NCBI GenBank assembly: GCA_035363255.1
Contig: DAOSES010000007.1
Location: 1-64,000, forward strand
Source of the DNA: T3SED10-260 sp035363255
GTDB lineage: Bacteria > Caldisericota > Caldisericia > UBA6126
Direction: 5' to 3'
DNA: 64,000 nucleotides
The first letter of the stretch is position 1. Every line of letters starts with the position of its first letter. The notes beneath the pieces were generated by a model. That model searched no databases. It worked only from the letters and a program-made list of their open reading frames with translations, and was not told the DNA's origin. Of this stretch, positions 61,813-64,000 are shown one piece after another. The position numbers were made by a program, and so were the translations under genes.

Positions 61813-64000
61813 ATTCATATCTTTGATACTAAGTGTAATGCTGCTATTGCCTTTTCCTTATCTTCGCGCGTCGGCCGAACAAACTCCAACTCAACATTGG
61901 CCAATGTTCCGACAAAATGAATCAGGAACTGGGGAAAGCAGTGTCTCGCTGAAAACAGACTCAATGCTGGAACAATGGAGATTCCAAACTGGAAGTTCAA
62001 TCTCTTGCTCCCCCGTTGTTAGCCAGGGCACCACATACGTTTTATCCGACAACCGAAAACTATATGCCCTGGAAACAGAAAGTGGCCAAAAAAGATGGGA
62101 GAGCGAAGAATTTATCAATTACCCCCTCCCTCTGGGTGCCCCAACCGTTAGCAATGACAGAATATACTTTCTTACTGGAGGAGCTTCAGACAGACCTTCT
62201 TACCTCTACTGCTACTCCACTGAAGGGTATCGTTTATGGAATTTTGCTGCCTTTGGCCAGTTTAGCAGTCATTCCCCCTTGGTATATGGCAACAAAATCT
62301 TTGCTGGTGCTTCTACTGATATCCTTTATTGCATCAATGCAGGAGGCAATCAAATATGGCAAAAAGCACTAAACTCTCCGATTTTAAGCACTCCAGTTTT
62401 AGGTGCTAACAGAGTATTTACTGTAAGCTCCAAAGGTAGGGTATATGCTTTTGACTACGAAAGTCTTGCCGACCTATTTGAAGTTGACCTGCCATTTAAT
62501 AGTCCGAGTGAATGTAAATCATCTCCTGTATTCTATGATGGGGTACTGTATATTGCCTCAAAGTCAATCAACAACAAAGGTGAAATCTTCGCCATCAATG
62601 CCTACACTGGTGAAATTATTTGGCGATCAGGACCTTTAGCAAACTTTGTTTCTTCCTTGACCGCCAACACTAACTTCCTTTTCATTGGATCAGAAGATCA
62701 CGTTTTGTATGCCATTGGAAGAGCTGATGGCAAGGTAAAATGGAAATATTCCTCTCGAGGTCGTATTTTATCTACTCCAGCTATAAGTGAAGATAAAGTT
62801 TTCTCTGCTTCAGCTGATGGCAACATTTATGCTCTAGATTTTAAAGGAGAGCTTCAATGGAAGTATGCCCTTGGAGGAGAAATTATCACCTCCCCCGCTA
62901 TCAGCAACAACAAACTGACCATTACCCAATCCAACAACGTGGTTACCTTTGCAGATAACATCGATTTCTCCATTTCTGCCCTACCCTCAGAACTTAGTTT
63001 ATACCAGGGCGAAGAAACGAATATAGCTTTACAGATCCAATCTTCAGGTAGTATTTCTCAAAATGTGTTTCTTCGTACAGACAGTGTACCTTTGGGTTTT
63101 GAAGCAATCATCAGCCCCAATATTCTGAAACTTTCAGAGGGTCGCGGTAATGCTTCCTTAAAGCTGAAAAGCAACAAAGAAACCAAACCGGGAACTCACA
63201 CTTTTTTCGTTATTGCTGAAACTGCAGGTCGGAGCAGGAAGGTCAGAATCACTGTAGAGATACTGAAAATTTCAGAGGGTAGTTTTTACATTCAGATGAC
63301 CCCACAAACAGCTGAAGTCAATGCGGGTAATGCTGTGGTATACCAAGTTGAAGTTGGAAGCAGGGATCAATTCAGAGGTAGTGTGCAACTATCCGTTTTA
63401 TCCCCCCCCTCAGGATTTCAATGCACTTTTCAGGAAGCTCGTTTAGAAGTGCCAGGAATAACCAACTTAGTAGTGTTTGTCGATATCACTGTAGATCCAG
63501 ACAGATACTCCCTTACCGTGGAGGGCTTGGGAGGTGGAAGAAGAGAGCTAAGTCGTGCATCCCTGGTTGTTCAGGGCACCAAGAGATTTGATTGGCCTGG
63601 TTTTGGAAACTCAAACCAACTCACCAATTACACCAAAGAAGCTGTTTCTCATGCTCTTGAAACCAGATATATTTTTCAAGCAGAGGGCGCGATTCGTAGT
63701 CAAGCCGCCATCGTCGGTGACACCGCCTACTTTACCTCAGAAATTCCTCGAGCCTCAAAACATCATGCCACCAAACTATATGCCATAGACATACGATCTG
63801 GTGAATTAAAATGGGACTACTTCCTTGGTATTTCATCCAAAACACTTCCAGATATCGGAGAAGAAGGTCCTGACGATCCTCCTCCCTGGATTTCCTCTCC
63901 AAGAATTCACGGTAACAAGTTATTTGTTGGAACTCTTGATGGCTTGTTGTTTTGTATTGACATCACCTCTGGCCGACCCATTTGGTTTAGAAATGTTGGC
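61802..64000 (+). CDS. Secreted PQQ-type beta-propeller protein, runs past window end
   Basis: ATG 61802 overlaps the previous stop by 11 bases; 733 codons are open to the window end. After a signal peptide (ending near RASA), residues 30-385 carry PQQ-like propeller repeats (KLYALETESGQKRWE, VLYAIGRADGKVKWKY, NIYALDFKGELQWKY). Ig-like domains (about 390-580) follow, and a second propeller begins near residue 620 (KLYAIDIRSGELKWDY). It probably mediates binding outside the cell; an enzyme role is not indicated because calcium/PQQ ligands of dehydrogenases are not evident. The C-terminus is outside the window. Confidence 0.88.
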   Translation, partial: MKNRFISLILSVMLLLPFPYLRASAEQTPTQHWPMFRQNESGTGESSVSLKTDSMLEQWRFQTGSSISCSPVVSQGTTYVLSDNRKLYALETESGQKRWESEEFINYPLPLGAPTVSNDRIYFLTGGASDRPSYLYCYSTEGYRLWNFAAFGQFSSHSPLVYGNKIFAGASTDILYCINAGGNQIWQKALNSPILSTPVLGANRVFTVSSKGRVYAFDYESLADLFEVDLPFNSPSECKSSPVFYDGVLYIASKSINNKGEIFAINAYTGEIIWRSGPLANFVSSLTANTNFLFIGSEDHVLYAIGRADGKVKWKYSSRGRILSTPAISEDKVFSASADGNIYALDFKGELQWKYALGGEIITSPAISNNKLTITQSNNVVTFADNIDFSISALPSELSLYQGEETNIALQIQSSGSISQNVFLRTDSVPLGFEAIISPNILKLSEGRGNASLKLKSNKETKPGTHTFFVIAETAGRSRKVRITVEILKISEGSFYIQMTPQTAEVNAGNAVVYQVEVGSRDQFRGSVQLSVLSPPSGFQCTFQEARLEVPGITNLVVFVDITVDPDRYSLTVEGLGGGRRELSRASLVVQGTKRFDWPGFGNSNQLTNYTKEAVSHALETRYIFQAEGAIRSQAAIVGDTAYFTSEIPRASKHHATKLYAIDIRSGELKWDYFLGISSKTLPDIGEEGPDDPPPWISSPRIHGNKLFVGTLDGLLFCIDITSGRPIWFRNVG

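Noticed and set aside
1..64000. tRNA, rRNA or CRISPR array
   Set aside because: No cloverleaf ending in a usual GTTCGA-type arm, no conserved rRNA blocks and no regularly spaced repeats were noticed on reading; a dedicated RNA search could still find a missed tRNA.

Overview
The window comes from a low-G+C bacterium that looks related to Bacillota (Clostridia-like), judged only from the genes. The order tmk–darA–holB, the order efp–nusB–ispA–dxs–nadK–recN, a c-di-AMP receptor, pyrBI, a SpoIID-domain protein and several copper-amine-oxidase-like stalk domains all fit. The usual xseAB, folD, tlyA, argR and spo0A neighbours are missing from the efp–recN cluster, so this is not a standard spore former. 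I cannot name a species, and an uncultured lineage is quite possible.

Layout. (1) 1–8945 is an accessory island: a large Rhs/YD-repeat protein gene (4083–8276) with a membrane-type C-terminal tip, a likely immunity gene right behind it, and upstream a row of further multi-TM immunity-like genes. A Type II restriction-modification pair lies among them. Repeated tails and a repeated promoter link these pieces, and the rhs start region holds an (AG)9 tract that appears to switch the reading frame. (2) 8911–11585 is a TPP-riboswitch-controlled ThiXYZ-type ABC transporter. (3) 11593–20211, minus strand, holds pyrB–pyrI–MATE–P-type ATPase followed by thioredoxin-fold proteins, then a separate permease–thioredoxin–CcdA group. 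(4) 20354–24089, plus strand, has a GcvH-like protein without the lipoyl lysine, a DHH–CBS–tRNA nucleotidyltransferase fusion, and an S2P-like membrane protein without HExxH. (5) 24081–38798, minus strand, is a nine-gene run from gltX through two class A PBPs, tmk, darA and holB to two secreted subtilases with dockerin-like ends and an adenosine-specific kinase. (6) 38914–40387 is a membrane ferredoxin pair. (7) 40460–48957 is the efp–nusB–ispA–dxs–nadK–recN–hflX–mtnA operon, with a consensus promoter and a terminator. (8) 48971–64000 is a cell-surface region: a 1606-residue NHL/thioredoxin/stalk protein, a stalk protein, a PKD subtilase, and, divergently, a SpoIID–cohesin-like–stalk protein and a PQQ-propeller protein that runs off the window.

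The most interesting part is the Rhs island. A slippage-prone dinucleotide repeat sits between the best ribosome-binding site/ATG and the rhs reading frame, and the surrounding genes look like the remains of several earlier toxin–immunity modules sharing the same promoter and 3' tail. The second theme is a large set of secreted proteins that mix protease, cohesin/dockerin, propeller and stalk domains. No rRNA, tRNA, CRISPR array or intact insertion sequence was recognised.
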